Counted from the first letter of the stretch, positions 17,359-26,364 are shown. The stretch: 64,000 bases of DNA from an uncultured Verrucomicrobiota bacterium (GCA_903863295.1 CAIPBM010000112.1:25281-89280); one strand, 5' to 3'. Translations and numbers: made by a program. Notes: generated by a model from the sequence alone, not told the origin.

Positions 17359-18241
17359 GTGAAATTGGTGGACGGGAATTTCCTTTTTGGGGAAGCCGCG
17401 CCACCCCAATACAATGCAATGGAAGGGCGAATGGCCACTTCTTTTTTAAAGTTTTTACGTGAGAAACGGGAACAGTGAAGAGAAGTTCATAGTCCTCGCC
17501 GTCATTCAGTGCCGCTGCAAGCGAAGCCCCGCGTGCTCGGGGGATGGCCTTTTCATTCAGCTCAAACTGGACACGGGACGCTTCCGCCAATCGCGGGAGA
17601 TCCGCACCGAGACCATCACTCAAATCCATCAAGGAAGAAGCCAGTCCCTGCTTAGCCAGCCACTGTCCCTCGGCCATCCGCGGTTCAAAGACGAGGTGAT
17701 GCCGCTTCTGGGTGTTCCCCAGTCGGCCCGTGACGAAAAGTAGATCGCCCGGACGCGCCCCCGATCGCAACCGGGGGTGGTAGCCCCGGCACTCCCCAAG
17801 GAGCGCGACGTTGAGAAAGAGCTGCGCTGCACGAGTCGTCTCCCCACCGACCAGATTAACACGAAATTGCTTCGCCAGCTTTTCGATGCCGCGATAAATC
17901 GCCCGCAACCGCTTCACCGACTCATTTGCCGGAAGGCCAATCGTGATGACTGCGGCCAGAGGACTTGCGCCCATCGCGGCCAAGTCGCTCAAGGCCCGGG
18001 CCAGAGCCTTGCGTCCGATTAATTCTGGTGCCGCCTTGGCCGTGAAGTGGATGCCCTCCACCACGGCATCGGTCTTGAAAATGAGGAAATGGCTCTTCCC
18101 CTCGCCGCGTAGCACCGCGCAGTCATCGCCAACACCGGTCAGAACCTGCGCCGGATTGGTTTTCCATGCCCCGGTCAGAACTTTGAGCAGCCCTTTCTCA
18201 CCCAAAGCGGCCAGTGAATTTGAAGTTTGTGCACGCGTCAT
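17330..18241 (-). CDS. thiL: thiamine-monophosphate kinase
   Basis: Phosphorylates thiamine phosphate to thiamine diphosphate. The 303-residue protein has VGDDCAVL near residues 37-44, FKTDAVVEGIHF at 55-66 and ALARALSDLAAMGA, the Mg/ATP-binding signatures of the ThiL/PurM superfamily. SLMDLSDGLGADLPRLA follows in the second half. It overlaps tsaE, so the two are coupled although their pathways differ. Confidence 0.93.
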   Translation of the reverse strand: MTRAQTSNSLAALGEKGLLKVLTGAWKTNPAQVLTGVGDDCAVLRGEGKSHFLIFKTDAVVEGIHFTAKAAPELIGRKALARALSDLAAMGASPLAAVITIGLPANESVKRLRAIYRGIEKLAKQFRVNLVGGETTRAAQLFLNVALLGECRGYHPRLRSGARPGDLLFVTGRLGNTQKRHHLVFEPRMAEGQWLAKQGLASSLMDLSDGLGADLPRLAEASRVQFELNEKAIPRARGASLAAALNDGEDYELLFTVPVSHVKTLKKKWPFALPLHCIGVARLPQKGNSRPPISHGFDHFQQR

Positions 18242-18307
18242 GACCTATGAGAATGATCGTACCGAACCCAAGAACAAGAGCCGAGGCATTTTCATCAAGT
18301 TCTTCCT

Positions 18308-18375
18308 GTAGCGGCGGTCTATGACCGTCGCCAACGAAGCAAAAGACACGGCGGTCACAGACCGACACTACAGAC
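18308..18375. repeat. GTAGCGGCGGTC inverted repeat pair
   Basis: TGTAGCGGCGGTCTATGACC begins at 18308 and an inverted partner ends at about 18375 (GGTCACAGACCGACACTACA). It fills the gap between thiL and the CPBP gene. Single copies lie at 6541 and 6921. Confidence 0.75.
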
Positions 18376-18378
18376 CGA

Positions 18379-19176
18379 TCAGGTTCCCTTATCCAGCAAT
18401 AGACTCAGGGCCGTGACCAGATTCCAGCACGCATGAATCCCGATCGGCAGCAGAAGCGAGCCTGTATGCTCATACGCAATCCCCAGCGCAATGCCCAGAA
18501 ACCAAAGCGGAATGGCCGCGCCCACGTTGACATGGGCAAACGCGAAGACCCCCGCGCTGAGCACCAGCGCCATCCAGGTCGACGTGTAATTCTTCAGGAA
18601 TGTCAGCAAAAACCCGCGGAAGAAGAGCTCCTCAATGACCGGGAACAAAATCACCGCCTGAAAAATGAATCCCGCAATGGCGGAGAACTTGTTGAATTGC
18701 TTGAAGGCCTCCACCGATTCCTGCTCGGGATGAGGCAGATGCAGTTGATCCATGAGCCATGACACTCCCGCCATGAGCGGCGCCTCCACCACCATGATCG
18801 CGCCGAAACCGAGCAGGCTCCAAACCATCAGTTGGGCCGGACGCAGCCGCGCGAACCCGAATTGCTCCTCCGCTGTCCGGTTGCTTTCGATCAAGATTCC
18901 CGCGATGCCAACGCAGACCAGCACCACATAGTAAACCGACTGCAAAAAGATCAACTCCAGCACGCCTATCGTAAAGAACCACCCAGCGATGCCCGGCAGG
19001 GTAAAGCGCCGGGGCGATCTCTCATTATCCAGCAACTGCCCTGTGCTAATTGCACGCATCCCATATCGCGCGACGCTCAGGAAGCTCGCCAGGACAAAAA
19101 ACCAGAAGAGCGTACCCAAGCCGACCAATACCGCTGTGTGCGTATCAAGCTGGAGCGTGGCGGCGAACGGAAGCAT
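18379..19176 (-). CDS. CPBP family intramembrane glutamic endopeptidase
   Basis: A 265-residue multi-pass protein with the CAAX-protease/bacteriocin-processing motifs: EELFFRG (motif 1, Glu-Glu plus Arg) near residue 187 and FAHVN (motif 2, His) near residue 222. Bacterial members are membrane proteases or scaffolds of mostly unknown substrate. Its start is 24 bp after the metG stop, so it is likely co-transcribed with metG. Confidence 0.85.
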   Translation of the reverse strand: MLPFAATLQLDTHTAVLVGLGTLFWFFVLASFLSVARYGMRAISTGQLLDNERSPRRFTLPGIAGWFFTIGVLELIFLQSVYYVVLVCVGIAGILIESNRTAEEQFGFARLRPAQLMVWSLLGFGAIMVVEAPLMAGVSWLMDQLHLPHPEQESVEAFKQFNKFSAIAGFIFQAVILFPVIEELFFRGFLLTFLKNYTSTWMALVLSAGVFAFAHVNVGAAIPLWFLGIALGIAYEHTGSLLLPIGIHACWNLVTALSLLLDKGT

Positions 19177-19200
19177 GTCGATGGCGTAAGCCGCAGCGCG

Positions 19201-20736
19201 TCAGGATGCGGGGGGCTTTTCCTCAAGCCGCGGAAAGAGCGGCTCCGGTTTTCCGATGGCATGACCCCGCAGCGATGTGCCGAAGAGGGATTCATCCAGA
19301 CGGACTGGCCCGGGCGAAAGCTGCAGTTGGACGCGGATTTTTTCCGCCGTGAAAGGCAGCGCCGCTTGGATCAACACGGAAAGGCGTCGCAGGGTTTCCA
19401 CCAGCAGCCCCAGAATAACATCCAGCCTCTTCGCCTGCGTCGGATCTTTCGCCAGCTTGAAGGGAGCCGTCTCCTCCACGTAAAGGTTGGCCTGCGCCAC
19501 AAACTCCCATATCGCCTGCAAGGCCAGATGCGGCGCGAATTCAGCCACCGCCCGCTTGTATTGCTCCGCCACGACATCAGAGCGCAACGCAGCATCCACC
19601 TCTGTGAGGTGAAATCCGTCATAGTTGGGCACAACTCCGGCGCGATAAGAATGAACCATGGAGATCGTCCGCTGCACGAGATTACCCAGCTTTTTCCCGA
19701 GGTCGCCATTGTAGCGCGTCTCAAACCGCTCATCAGAAAAATCGGCGTCCTGGCCGAGCACCATTTCGCGCAGGACGAAGTAGCGGAGCGCGTCGGGCCC
19801 GAATTTTTCCACGTAAGGCACCGGATCGATCAGCGACTTCGCGTTTGATTTACTGATCTTCGCACCGCTGTTCGTCCAGAAGCCGTGAACCAGCAAATGC
19901 CGGGGCAACTCCAGCTCCAGGGCGAAAAGCATGATCGGCCAGTAGACGCCATGCGCCGGGATGAGGATGTCCTTGCCAATAATCTGCAAATCCGGCGGCC
20001 AGACGAGTTGTCCTTTCACGGACGCAAAGGAGAAATAATTCACCAGCGCATCGAACCAGACATAAGTCACGTAGTTCTCGTCAAAAGGCAGCGGAATGCC
20101 CCACGCCAAGCGGCTCTTGGGGCGCGAGATGCAAAGATCAGCCAGCGGCTCGGCCAATGCCCCGAGCAATTCCTTGCGCCGGAATGCGGGCACGATCCAC
20201 TCGGGATTTTCCTCGATATGCTTCAAGAGCCGCTGACGGTACGGTTCCAACCGGAAATAATAATTCGGCTCCTTCGTCTCGATGACCTCGCCGAAAATCT
20301 CGGGCCATGCCCCGTCGACCTTGTCCTTTTCCGTGACGAATTGCTCCTGGCGCACGCTGTAAAAGCCTTCGTGCTCCTGGAAAAAAATCTCGCCTTTGTC
20401 GTGCAGACGCTGCAGCCAGTCGCGCACAATCGCCTTGTGGGTTTCCGCCGTCGTCCGGACAAAATGGGACGAGGCCACGCCCAGACCATGGTGCAGGCGC
20501 TGGAAATGGGCACTCATCTCATCGGCGAACGTCTGGGGCTCGACTCCTTTCGCCAGCGCTGACTGCTGCACCTTCTGCCCGTGCTCATCCACGCCGGTGA
20601 GGAAGAGCACATCCCGATCAATACTCTTTTCATGACGCGCAAAGAAATCGGCCAACACCTTTTCATACGCATGGCCCAAATGGGGAGCGCTGTTGACGTA
20701 ATCAATTGCCGTGGTGAGAAAATAAGAACCAGCCAT
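19201..20736 (-). CDS. metG: methionyl-tRNA synthetase
   Basis: Class I aminoacyl-tRNA synthetase. The HIGH-type motif is SAPHLGHAY near residues 16-24 and the KMSKS-type motif is KISKS near residue 300. The 511 residues end shortly after the anticodon-binding domain. The C-terminal EMAP/Trbp111-like dimerisation domain found in longer MetG proteins is absent. It heads the leftward run metG-CPBP. Confidence 0.95.
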   Translation of the reverse strand: MAGSYFLTTAIDYVNSAPHLGHAYEKVLADFFARHEKSIDRDVLFLTGVDEHGQKVQQSALAKGVEPQTFADEMSAHFQRLHHGLGVASSHFVRTTAETHKAIVRDWLQRLHDKGEIFFQEHEGFYSVRQEQFVTEKDKVDGAWPEIFGEVIETKEPNYYFRLEPYRQRLLKHIEENPEWIVPAFRRKELLGALAEPLADLCISRPKSRLAWGIPLPFDENYVTYVWFDALVNYFSFASVKGQLVWPPDLQIIGKDILIPAHGVYWPIMLFALELELPRHLLVHGFWTNSGAKISKSNAKSLIDPVPYVEKFGPDALRYFVLREMVLGQDADFSDERFETRYNGDLGKKLGNLVQRTISMVHSYRAGVVPNYDGFHLTEVDAALRSDVVAEQYKRAVAEFAPHLALQAIWEFVAQANLYVEETAPFKLAKDPTQAKRLDVILGLLVETLRRLSVLIQAALPFTAEKIRVQLQLSPGPVRLDESLFGTSLRGHAIGKPEPLFPRLEEKPPAS

Positions 20737-20846
20737 TCTCCTATTTTACCCAATGAACCAAGGATGGCGAGAGGGATATTGGCCTCTTAACCCTCAAATA
20801 CGACATCGGGCACCTAGGCATCTGTGACGTGGTTGGATCAGGCGAC

Positions 20847-20962
20847 CTTTTTTAAACATGAAAACATGAATGAAGGAATAGATGAAAATATCTGGCACCC
20901 GCTTTGCGTTTGCAACTGATCCCTTCATATACCTCATGACTTCATGTTTTCATGTCAAAAAA
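20847..20962. repeat. long imperfect inverted repeat, TTTTTTAAACATG family
   Basis: The left arm 20847-20886 starts TTTTTTAAACATGAAAACAT and continues GAATGAAGGAATAGATGAA. The right arm 20924-20962 is, on the minus strand, TTTTTTGACATGAAAACATG followed by AAGTCATGAGG. Together with 1391-1520 this defines a repeat family of about 40-bp arms. It occupies most of the 274-bp gap between metG and the VapC stop. Confidence 0.65.
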
Positions 20963-21010
20963 TGGCTTTCCATGCCGGGCCTCGATCCATCCTGATTCGA
21001 TCCGCTCAGG

Positions 21011-21409
21011 CTATTTCCAGGCAATCACTTTCAGGCCCCTCACCCTTTTGAATTCGCCGATATTTGCGGTGATCAAGGCCGCTCCCAAACTCCGTGCATG
21101 GGCGGCGATGAGCAAGTCCATCGGGCCGATGGACTGTCCTTTGCGCTCGAGTTCAGCTCGGATTTCCCCGTAATGCCGGGCCGCAACTTCATCAAAGTCA
21201 TTTACCTTAAAACGGAACAAAAAGAAATCGAGGCGAGCTCTCTGGATCTCCGGGCGCAGCGACTTGAAAACACCAACCTCCAATTCAGCAGCAACGATAG
21301 AAGATACTGCGATATCCTCCGAGCCGATTTGTTTAAGAAAGGTAGGTTCTTGGCCGATAGGCAGGCGTAAAGTCGAGACGCAGGCGCTGCTATCGAGGTG
21401 GTACTTCAT
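21011..21409 (-). CDS. vapC: type II toxin, PIN-domain (VapC-like)
   Basis: A 132-residue PIN-domain ribonuclease toxin. Acidic residues expected for metal binding are the Asp in YHLDSS near the start, the Glu in AAELEVGV, the Asp in GPMDLLIAAHA and a C-terminal TANIGEF segment. VapC toxins usually cut tRNA or rRNA. The start at 21409 leaves 8 bp after the antitoxin stop; an in-frame start at 21424 would overlap it. Confidence 0.85.
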   Translation of the reverse strand: MKYHLDSSACVSTLRLPIGQEPTFLKQIGSEDIAVSSIVAAELEVGVFKSLRPEIQRARLDFFLFRFKVNDFDEVAARHYGEIRAELERKGQSIGPMDLLIAAHARSLGAALITANIGEFKRVRGLKVIAWK

Positions 21410-21417
21410 CCTTTTCG

Positions 21418-21666
21418 TCACCATTCAAGAATGGGGCGTTCATGCTTCTTCGCTCGCCTAACTTCAGGAAATTCCTCGGCATTGGGGAATTTTTCGTTTA
21501 ATTCCCGGATCACATCGCTGAAAGTTATCTTCTTGGCTTTCAGCGGACGGAGAATGACTTCATTGTTTCGCTTTTCGATAGAAACCTCCTTGCCCTCAAA
21601 ACGGAACTCCTTTGGCAAGCGGACCGCCTGGCTTCCCCCGTGCTTGAAAAGTTTGGCTGTGGCCAT
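21418..21666 (-). CDS. vapB: AbrB/SpoVT-type antitoxin (VapB-like)
   Basis: An 82-residue protein whose N-terminal half is a swapped-hairpin AbrB DNA-binding domain (KLFKHGGSQAVRLPKEFRFE) followed by a charged toxin-binding tail. This is the VapB layout. It directly precedes vapC. Such antitoxins usually repress their own promoter. Confidence 0.88.
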   Translation of the reverse strand: MATAKLFKHGGSQAVRLPKEFRFEGKEVSIEKRNNEVILRPLKAKKITFSDVIRELNEKFPNAEEFPEVRRAKKHERPILEW

Positions 21667-21782
21667 AGATACAATTTGTAGATACAGAGTGAGTCTGTCA
21701 ATACCATGCGAAGGCTGGGCTCAGCATCGCCCACGCGCGACTTTTTACCTGACTTCCCTTAAAAACTAGCTACATTTTAATT

Positions 21783-22727
21783 GTGCGCCTCGGACTCCCC
21801 TTGATGCTGACGACGTCGCTCGCCCTTCATCTGGGCGTGGTCTTGGGAATTTTATTCGGCCATTCACTCGCCACGACCGCAACAGTCGCGACTGCCTCCC
21901 CGGCTCAAACCGTCTCGCTCATCCTCCTCGGATCCGAGAACAATCCCGATTTGCGCCAGCCGGTTTCCGTGATTCCGCTCGCCGCTTCTTTACCGGTGAC
22001 GACCGCGCCATCCCCTGTTCCCGAGATCCCTCCCGCACCTCAAGCCAAGAGCGAACCGACCGCTCCGCCTCCTTCCTTTGCCTTGGAAGCCAATCCCAAT
22101 GCCCATCTCCGCGCCTTGCCGCCGGAGTCGATACTGTCTCCCGCGCATGCCCCCCATCTCGATGGACATAACGGCGTCGTCTTCCTCCTCGACGTTTCCG
22201 GCAGCATGTATGAGCCATGTGCAGGATCCACACGTCTGACCTTTGCGCGGGAAACCCTCAGCCAACGTCTTCGTGCGCTTAAGGATGGCACCCCATTCGC
22301 CATCATTCTCTATGCGGAGAGCAGCAAATGCAGCGGGCCGCTCGTCGCCGCCAGTCCGGCCACACGAGAGGCCGCCATCCGGTTTATCAATCGCGACGTC
22401 AATTGCGGCGGCGGCACCAATCTGCCTGATGGCCTCGCCTGGGCCAAACAACTCCATGTGGGAAGTCTGGTTCTGATCACGGATGGCGATCTGAACATGA
22501 AATTGCCGGAATTACTCTCCAAGGCCCGCGACCTCATGGGCCCGGAAGGCCGATGCCCCTCGCTCGCCATCGTGGGGATTTCTCCCCGTCCCCATACGGG
22601 TGATGGGGATATGCTCAAGAGTCTTGCCGACCAACAGGGCGGCACCTACCGGGCAGAGAATTTTGAGTCCGATACCGAATTACTGACCGCCAATCGCCTC
22701 TCGCCCGGCGCGTCGTCCACGCCTTAA
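21783..22727 (+). CDS. von Willebrand factor A domain protein with N-terminal membrane anchor
   Basis: A 314-residue protein beginning with GTG. It has one N-terminal membrane helix (about 8-28), a Pro/Ala-rich linker (about 70-120) and a VWA domain (about 130-300) with the MIDAS motif DVSGS near residue 137. A helix-linker arrangement of this kind is TonB-like and suggests a periplasmic domain that binds a metal-dependent partner. It converges with, and overlaps by 4 bp, the following gene. No function is known. Confidence 0.75.
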   Translation: MRLGLPLMLTTSLALHLGVVLGILFGHSLATTATVATASPAQTVSLILLGSENNPDLRQPVSVIPLAASLPVTTAPSPVPEIPPAPQAKSEPTAPPPSFALEANPNAHLRALPPESILSPAHAPHLDGHNGVVFLLDVSGSMYEPCAGSTRLTFARETLSQRLRALKDGTPFAIILYAESSKCSGPLVAASPATREAAIRFINRDVNCGGGTNLPDGLAWAKQLHVGSLVLITDGDLNMKLPELLSKARDLMGPEGRCPSLAIVGISPRPHTGDGDMLKSLADQQGGTYRAENFESDTELLTANRLSPGASSTP

Positions 22728-24184
22728 ATTTTACCGGCAATCAGCGTCAATCGCCGCCAGTACCAGATAATTTTGCCATCCTCCTGGCCGATCTTGAAAA
22801 GCTCGCGTACAGAGGACGGCGCTTTGGCCAGCATCTCCAGCACCTTCTTGCGATTTTCTGTCGGGGTATTGGCGACATTAAAATACCAGTTCAAATCTGG
22901 CATCTTGAAAGATTCCATCTGGGAACTGGTCACCGTCAGCCCACAATCGACACACCATTTGCGCCAGACGCTTGGGGGAATAAATCGGACATGGCTGGGA
23001 TCGCGCAATTTCTCCAGCGTATTCATCCATTGCGCCGCCTCAACGTGATCATCCGGCACCGTGCCATCAATGAGTACGAGATAGCCATAAGTCTTCAACA
23101 CCCGGGCCGTCTCGCGGATGAAAGCCGCCGGATCGCTGAAGTGATGCGCCGCCGTGCGGCACGTCACCAGCCCGAAGGTATTATCTGCATAGGGCAGTTT
23201 CTCCGCCGGATGCTCGTGGAAATCAATCTTCGCTCCCTTGTCCGCCGCCTGCTTCTTGGCCAGTTCCAGCATCTCCGCCGTAATATCGCTCGCGGTGACA
23301 TGAAACCCTTTTTCTGCCAGGTAAATCGCGGTATGCCCTGCACCCGTCGCCACATCCAGCGCGTAGGTACCCGGACGAAACCGGAGACTGGCAATCGCCT
23401 TCTCCACATCCGAGACATCCGCCAGGATATGGGACTTGCCGTATTGGTCGGCCCGTTCACCGAATTGCTCCTGGGCGGCCAGTTGCACCTCATCCAGTTG
23501 GCTCCGGAAATTACCCGCCCGCATCTTCGTGTACCAAGCCTCCAGCATCAGGCAGTTTTCCGGTAAGCCCGTGTTGCCCGGAAACAAGAAATTCCCAATT
23601 ACCCCGCAAAGCGCGTAATCCGCATAGACCGGCCGTTCACCGGTCAGGAAGGGACGATCCGCCAGGACCTGCTCGAACGGCTGGATGGCGCGGTGAAAAC
23701 CCTCAATCAAGGCGGCAATGTTGCGCTGCCATTCCTCAATGCATCCAAGACCAAATTTCCGCTCTTTGTGACGGCGGTGCAGCCCACGCTCGATATCGCT
23801 CTTGATCCAGTTATCGCGATAGGCATCGCACACCTTGAAGCTATACGATTCGCACTCGCCTTCGATGTAATGGAGAAAAATCCGATGCAGCCCGTCGACT
23901 TCCGAGGGGAAAAGCTTCATCAACGGTGCAAGATTATCGATGTACCTGGGCACGTCGTCACCGGAAGGGCTCTTGTCAAAGATCACCTCGTGGCTGAAGA
24001 GATCCTCCAGAATCGGCACCTGATAGTACTCGCCCTTGGTCAACTGGATCACCGCCGTGGGGTCGCCGGTGGGGAGATCAACCACTTCATAGACCAGACC
24101 GGAATGGCGCAAGGCCAACTCAATCGGAATACAATATGGACTGTAGGTATACTGGTAGAGGCGAATCCGGGCGGGCGAGTCCAT
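22724..24184 (-). CDS. fusion of glutathione S-transferase-like and SAM methyltransferase domains
   Basis: A 486-residue protein. Residues about 7-85 are a GST N-terminal (thioredoxin-like) domain with SPYC at 15-18 and QVPILED at 55-61. Residues about 95-230 match the helical GST C-terminal domain (FLTGERPVYADYALCG at 179-194). Residues about 250-400 are a class I methyltransferase with motif I LDVATGAGH at 276-284, followed by VTASDITAEMLELAK and a UbiE-like AEKLPYADNTFGLVTCR. The C-terminus (about 400-486) is unassigned. The reading frame is intact. A GSH- or thiol-dependent methylation is a guess. Confidence 0.8.
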   Translation of the reverse strand: MDSPARIRLYQYTYSPYCIPIELALRHSGLVYEVVDLPTGDPTAVIQLTKGEYYQVPILEDLFSHEVIFDKSPSGDDVPRYIDNLAPLMKLFPSEVDGLHRIFLHYIEGECESYSFKVCDAYRDNWIKSDIERGLHRRHKERKFGLGCIEEWQRNIAALIEGFHRAIQPFEQVLADRPFLTGERPVYADYALCGVIGNFLFPGNTGLPENCLMLEAWYTKMRAGNFRSQLDEVQLAAQEQFGERADQYGKSHILADVSDVEKAIASLRFRPGTYALDVATGAGHTAIYLAEKGFHVTASDITAEMLELAKKQAADKGAKIDFHEHPAEKLPYADNTFGLVTCRTAAHHFSDPAAFIRETARVLKTYGYLVLIDGTVPDDHVEAAQWMNTLEKLRDPSHVRFIPPSVWRKWCVDCGLTVTSSQMESFKMPDLNWYFNVANTPTENRKKVLEMLAKAPSSVRELFKIGQEDGKIIWYWRRLTLIAGKI

Positions 24185-24326
24185 GAATCCATTCTACGAA
24201 GCGTTTCCCGGCTGGCAAGGCGGGATCAAATACTTTTGCGGGAAGGAAAGTAATACTTTTTGATAAAAGCTTTACCTTTTCTTTACTCTTTACTTTTTGA
24301 GTTTATCTTGGAATCAGGACAAATCG

Positions 24327-24584
24327 ATGACTCTTTCCACCATTTCACCCAAAAACCAGACCACGCTTAGTGCTCAGCACTTAAAGTCATTGCGGCTTCG
24401 TCCCGGTGCCCGTCTCCGGCAATGGGTCGAGGATGGCAGAATCATTCTCGAGCCGATTGAAGATGTCTCCACCGCCTTTGGCGCGCTCAAGTCCAAACGT
24501 CCTTTTGTGTCCATCAAGGCGGAAACGTCAGCCATGGAGAAAGCTGTCGTTGATGAAGTGGCCGGCAGGAAACGTCGGCCATGA
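24327..24584 (+). CDS. AbrB/MazE-type antitoxin
   Basis: An 85-residue antitoxin starting at ATG 24327 (MTLSTISPKNQTTL), with the AbrB-type pattern SAQHLKSLRLRPGARLRQW and a charged C-terminal tail. The in-frame start at 24297 adds ten residues not seen in the family. The stop overlaps the toxin start (ATGA). The AT-rich repeats of TACTTTT just upstream (about 24229-24300) may hold its promoter and operator. Confidence 0.8.
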   Translation: MTLSTISPKNQTTLSAQHLKSLRLRPGARLRQWVEDGRIILEPIEDVSTAFGALKSKRPFVSIKAETSAMEKAVVDEVAGRKRRP

Positions 24585-25021
24585 GTGACCATGTCAATTA
24601 CCTTGTCGATACCAACATCCTTCTGCGCTTCTTGATGAATGATGAGGCAAAACAGGGCACGGCGTCCAAAAGCCTTTTCGAAAAAGCCAAGTCCGGTTCC
24701 ATCACTCTCCACATTCCTTTTATCGCAATCACCGAAACTGTCTTTACTTTGCAATCACATTACGGAATCGACCGTGCGGATATAGGCCGGGAGCTCTTGA
24801 AAATCTTAAACGCCCCAGGAGTTACTCTCGCCTGCCCAAGCTGGATCGTCGATGCCCTGGATGAATACCGGTTGCGCAACGTCTCATTCGGTGATGCCTG
24901 CCTGGCCGCTGAAGCGAGGATTGACGGTTTGGCCATCGCCTCGTTTGATAAGGGGCTTGGCAAATTCACCGGGGTGCTGCGATATGATCCGCTTATCCGC
25001 CGCACTTTCCCCTCGTCATGA
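24581..25021 (+). CDS. PIN-domain ribonuclease toxin
   Basis: A 146-residue PIN protein with the first acidic motif VDTNILLRFL near residue 10, ITETVFTL near 50, the Asp in SFGDACLAAEA and IASFDKGLGKF at the C-terminus. It overlaps its antitoxin by 4 nt. It also overlaps rlmN by 4 nt (its TGA lies in the ATGA that begins rlmN), placing a toxin-antitoxin unit in the same mRNA as an rRNA methylase. Confidence 0.85.
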   Translation: MSDHVNYLVDTNILLRFLMNDEAKQGTASKSLFEKAKSGSITLHIPFIAITETVFTLQSHYGIDRADIGRELLKILNAPGVTLACPSWIVDALDEYRLRNVSFGDACLAAEARIDGLAIASFDKGLGKFTGVLRYDPLIRRTFPSS

Positions 25022-26079
25022 AACCCACCCGCCCTCTCCTCCTCGACCAGATTCCCGAAGAATGGGACCTTGGCGCTGGCCCCGATTATCGTCGCAAGCA
25101 GGTGGCGGAATGGCTTTTCGCCAAGCGGGCCAACTCCATCGCGGAGATGACCAACCTTCCCGCATCCCTGCGTCAGCAACTCGAATCGGCCTACGACTTC
25201 ACTGCGCTCAAGCTCACCAAGCTTCAGGGTTCCCACGACACCACCCGTAAGCTCCTCTGGGAACTCCGCACCGGCGATTATATCGAGAGCGTCCTGATCC
25301 CCGCCTCGCTCGATCTCTTTGGCGAGCGTTCCGATCGATTCACCCTCTGCGTTTCCACCCAGGTCGGCTGCGCCTACGGCTGCAAATTTTGCGCCAGCGG
25401 CCTCGAAGGCTGGAAGCGAAACCTCACCGCCGGAGAAATCGTCGCGCAGATCATCGAGACGGAGCGGGTCACCAAAACCCGCATCAACAACCTCGTTTTC
25501 ATGGGCATGGGCGAGCCCCTGGCCAATTACGCCAACCTGATGCAGGCCCTCCAGATCATCAACGCGTCGTGGGGCGTCGGCATCGGCGCGCGCCATATCA
25601 CCATTTCGACCAGCGGACTCGCCCCGCAAATCCGTGAACTGGCCGATCAGCCGCTGCAAATCCGGCTCGCTCTCTCGCTTCACGGCGCCACTGACGACGT
25701 CCGCCAGCAGATCATGCCGGTCAATCGGAAGTATCCCCTCGCCGAGCTCCTCGACGCCTGCGCCGACTACCAGGAAAAAAAGCGGAAGATGATGACGCTC
25801 GAGTACATCCTCATTGAGGGCGTTAACGATTCCATCGAACAGGCCACCCTCCTGGCCAAGCACGCGCGTCGTCTCCACGCCAAGGTGAACCTGATTCCCT
25901 ACAATACCGTCGAAGGCCTCGAATGGCGTCGTCCCACCGACTTCGTCATCGACCGCTTCGAGGCCGTTCTCCACGCTGCCAAAGTCACCGCCACCGTCCG
26001 CCGCGAAAAAGGTCACGATATCGACGCCGCCTGCGGACAGCTCCGCCTCAAGCAACTTAAAGCGGAAGCTTCGGGGTAA
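25018..26079 (+). CDS. rlmN: dual-specificity 23S rRNA/tRNA C2-adenine methyltransferase RlmN
   Basis: Radical SAM enzyme that methylates A2503 of 23S rRNA and A37 of some tRNAs. The 353-residue protein has the cluster motif CAYGCKFC near residues 118-125 and MGMGEPLANY. The second Cys region is SLHGATDDVRQQIMPV, followed by YILIEGVNDS. The catalytic Cys near the C-terminus lies in IDAACGQLR. Its start overlaps the PIN toxin stop. The gene is the last clearly core gene before the non-coding boundary region. Confidence 0.95.
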   Translation: MKPTRPLLLDQIPEEWDLGAGPDYRRKQVAEWLFAKRANSIAEMTNLPASLRQQLESAYDFTALKLTKLQGSHDTTRKLLWELRTGDYIESVLIPASLDLFGERSDRFTLCVSTQVGCAYGCKFCASGLEGWKRNLTAGEIVAQIIETERVTKTRINNLVFMGMGEPLANYANLMQALQIINASWGVGIGARHITISTSGLAPQIRELADQPLQIRLALSLHGATDDVRQQIMPVNRKYPLAELLDACADYQEKKRKMMTLEYILIEGVNDSIEQATLLAKHARRLHAKVNLIPYNTVEGLEWRRPTDFVIDRFEAVLHAAKVTATVRREKGHDIDAACGQLRLKQLKAEASG

Positions 26080-26131
26080 TCTTCATCGCCAAATCGTTTC
26101 AGGGAGTACAACGCTTGATAACGTGATTAGC

Positions 26132-26161
26132 GGCGGGCGGACGGGGAGGGATTCGAACCCT
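26132..26161 (-). other. tRNA 3'-end fragment (tRNA-Ser-like), possible att remnant
   Basis: On the minus strand AGGGTTCGAATCCCT (26147-26161) is a perfect T-arm and loop, followed by CCCCGTCCGCCC, resembling the acceptor strand of tRNA-Ser. The bases before the T-arm do not form the rest of a tRNA, so only the 3' end is present. Such fragments are typical of attachment sites left when an element integrates into a tRNA gene. Confidence 0.55.
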
Positions 26162-26364
26162 ATCAAATGAATTCTCCAGACTTTTCCAGAAATTGCCGCG
26201 ACGTAAGTCGTTGATTTTCAATGTGGTTATTTTTAGCCTATGTCTGGAGAAGTCTCGAATCACGATAAATTTGTCAGATTATTGTCAGATTTTTGCCCCG
26301 CCTGGCACCCCTGCCCTTCCCCGCCCCATTGGCCCAGGGTCGTCGGAGTAGTGTCGTGTTGCGC

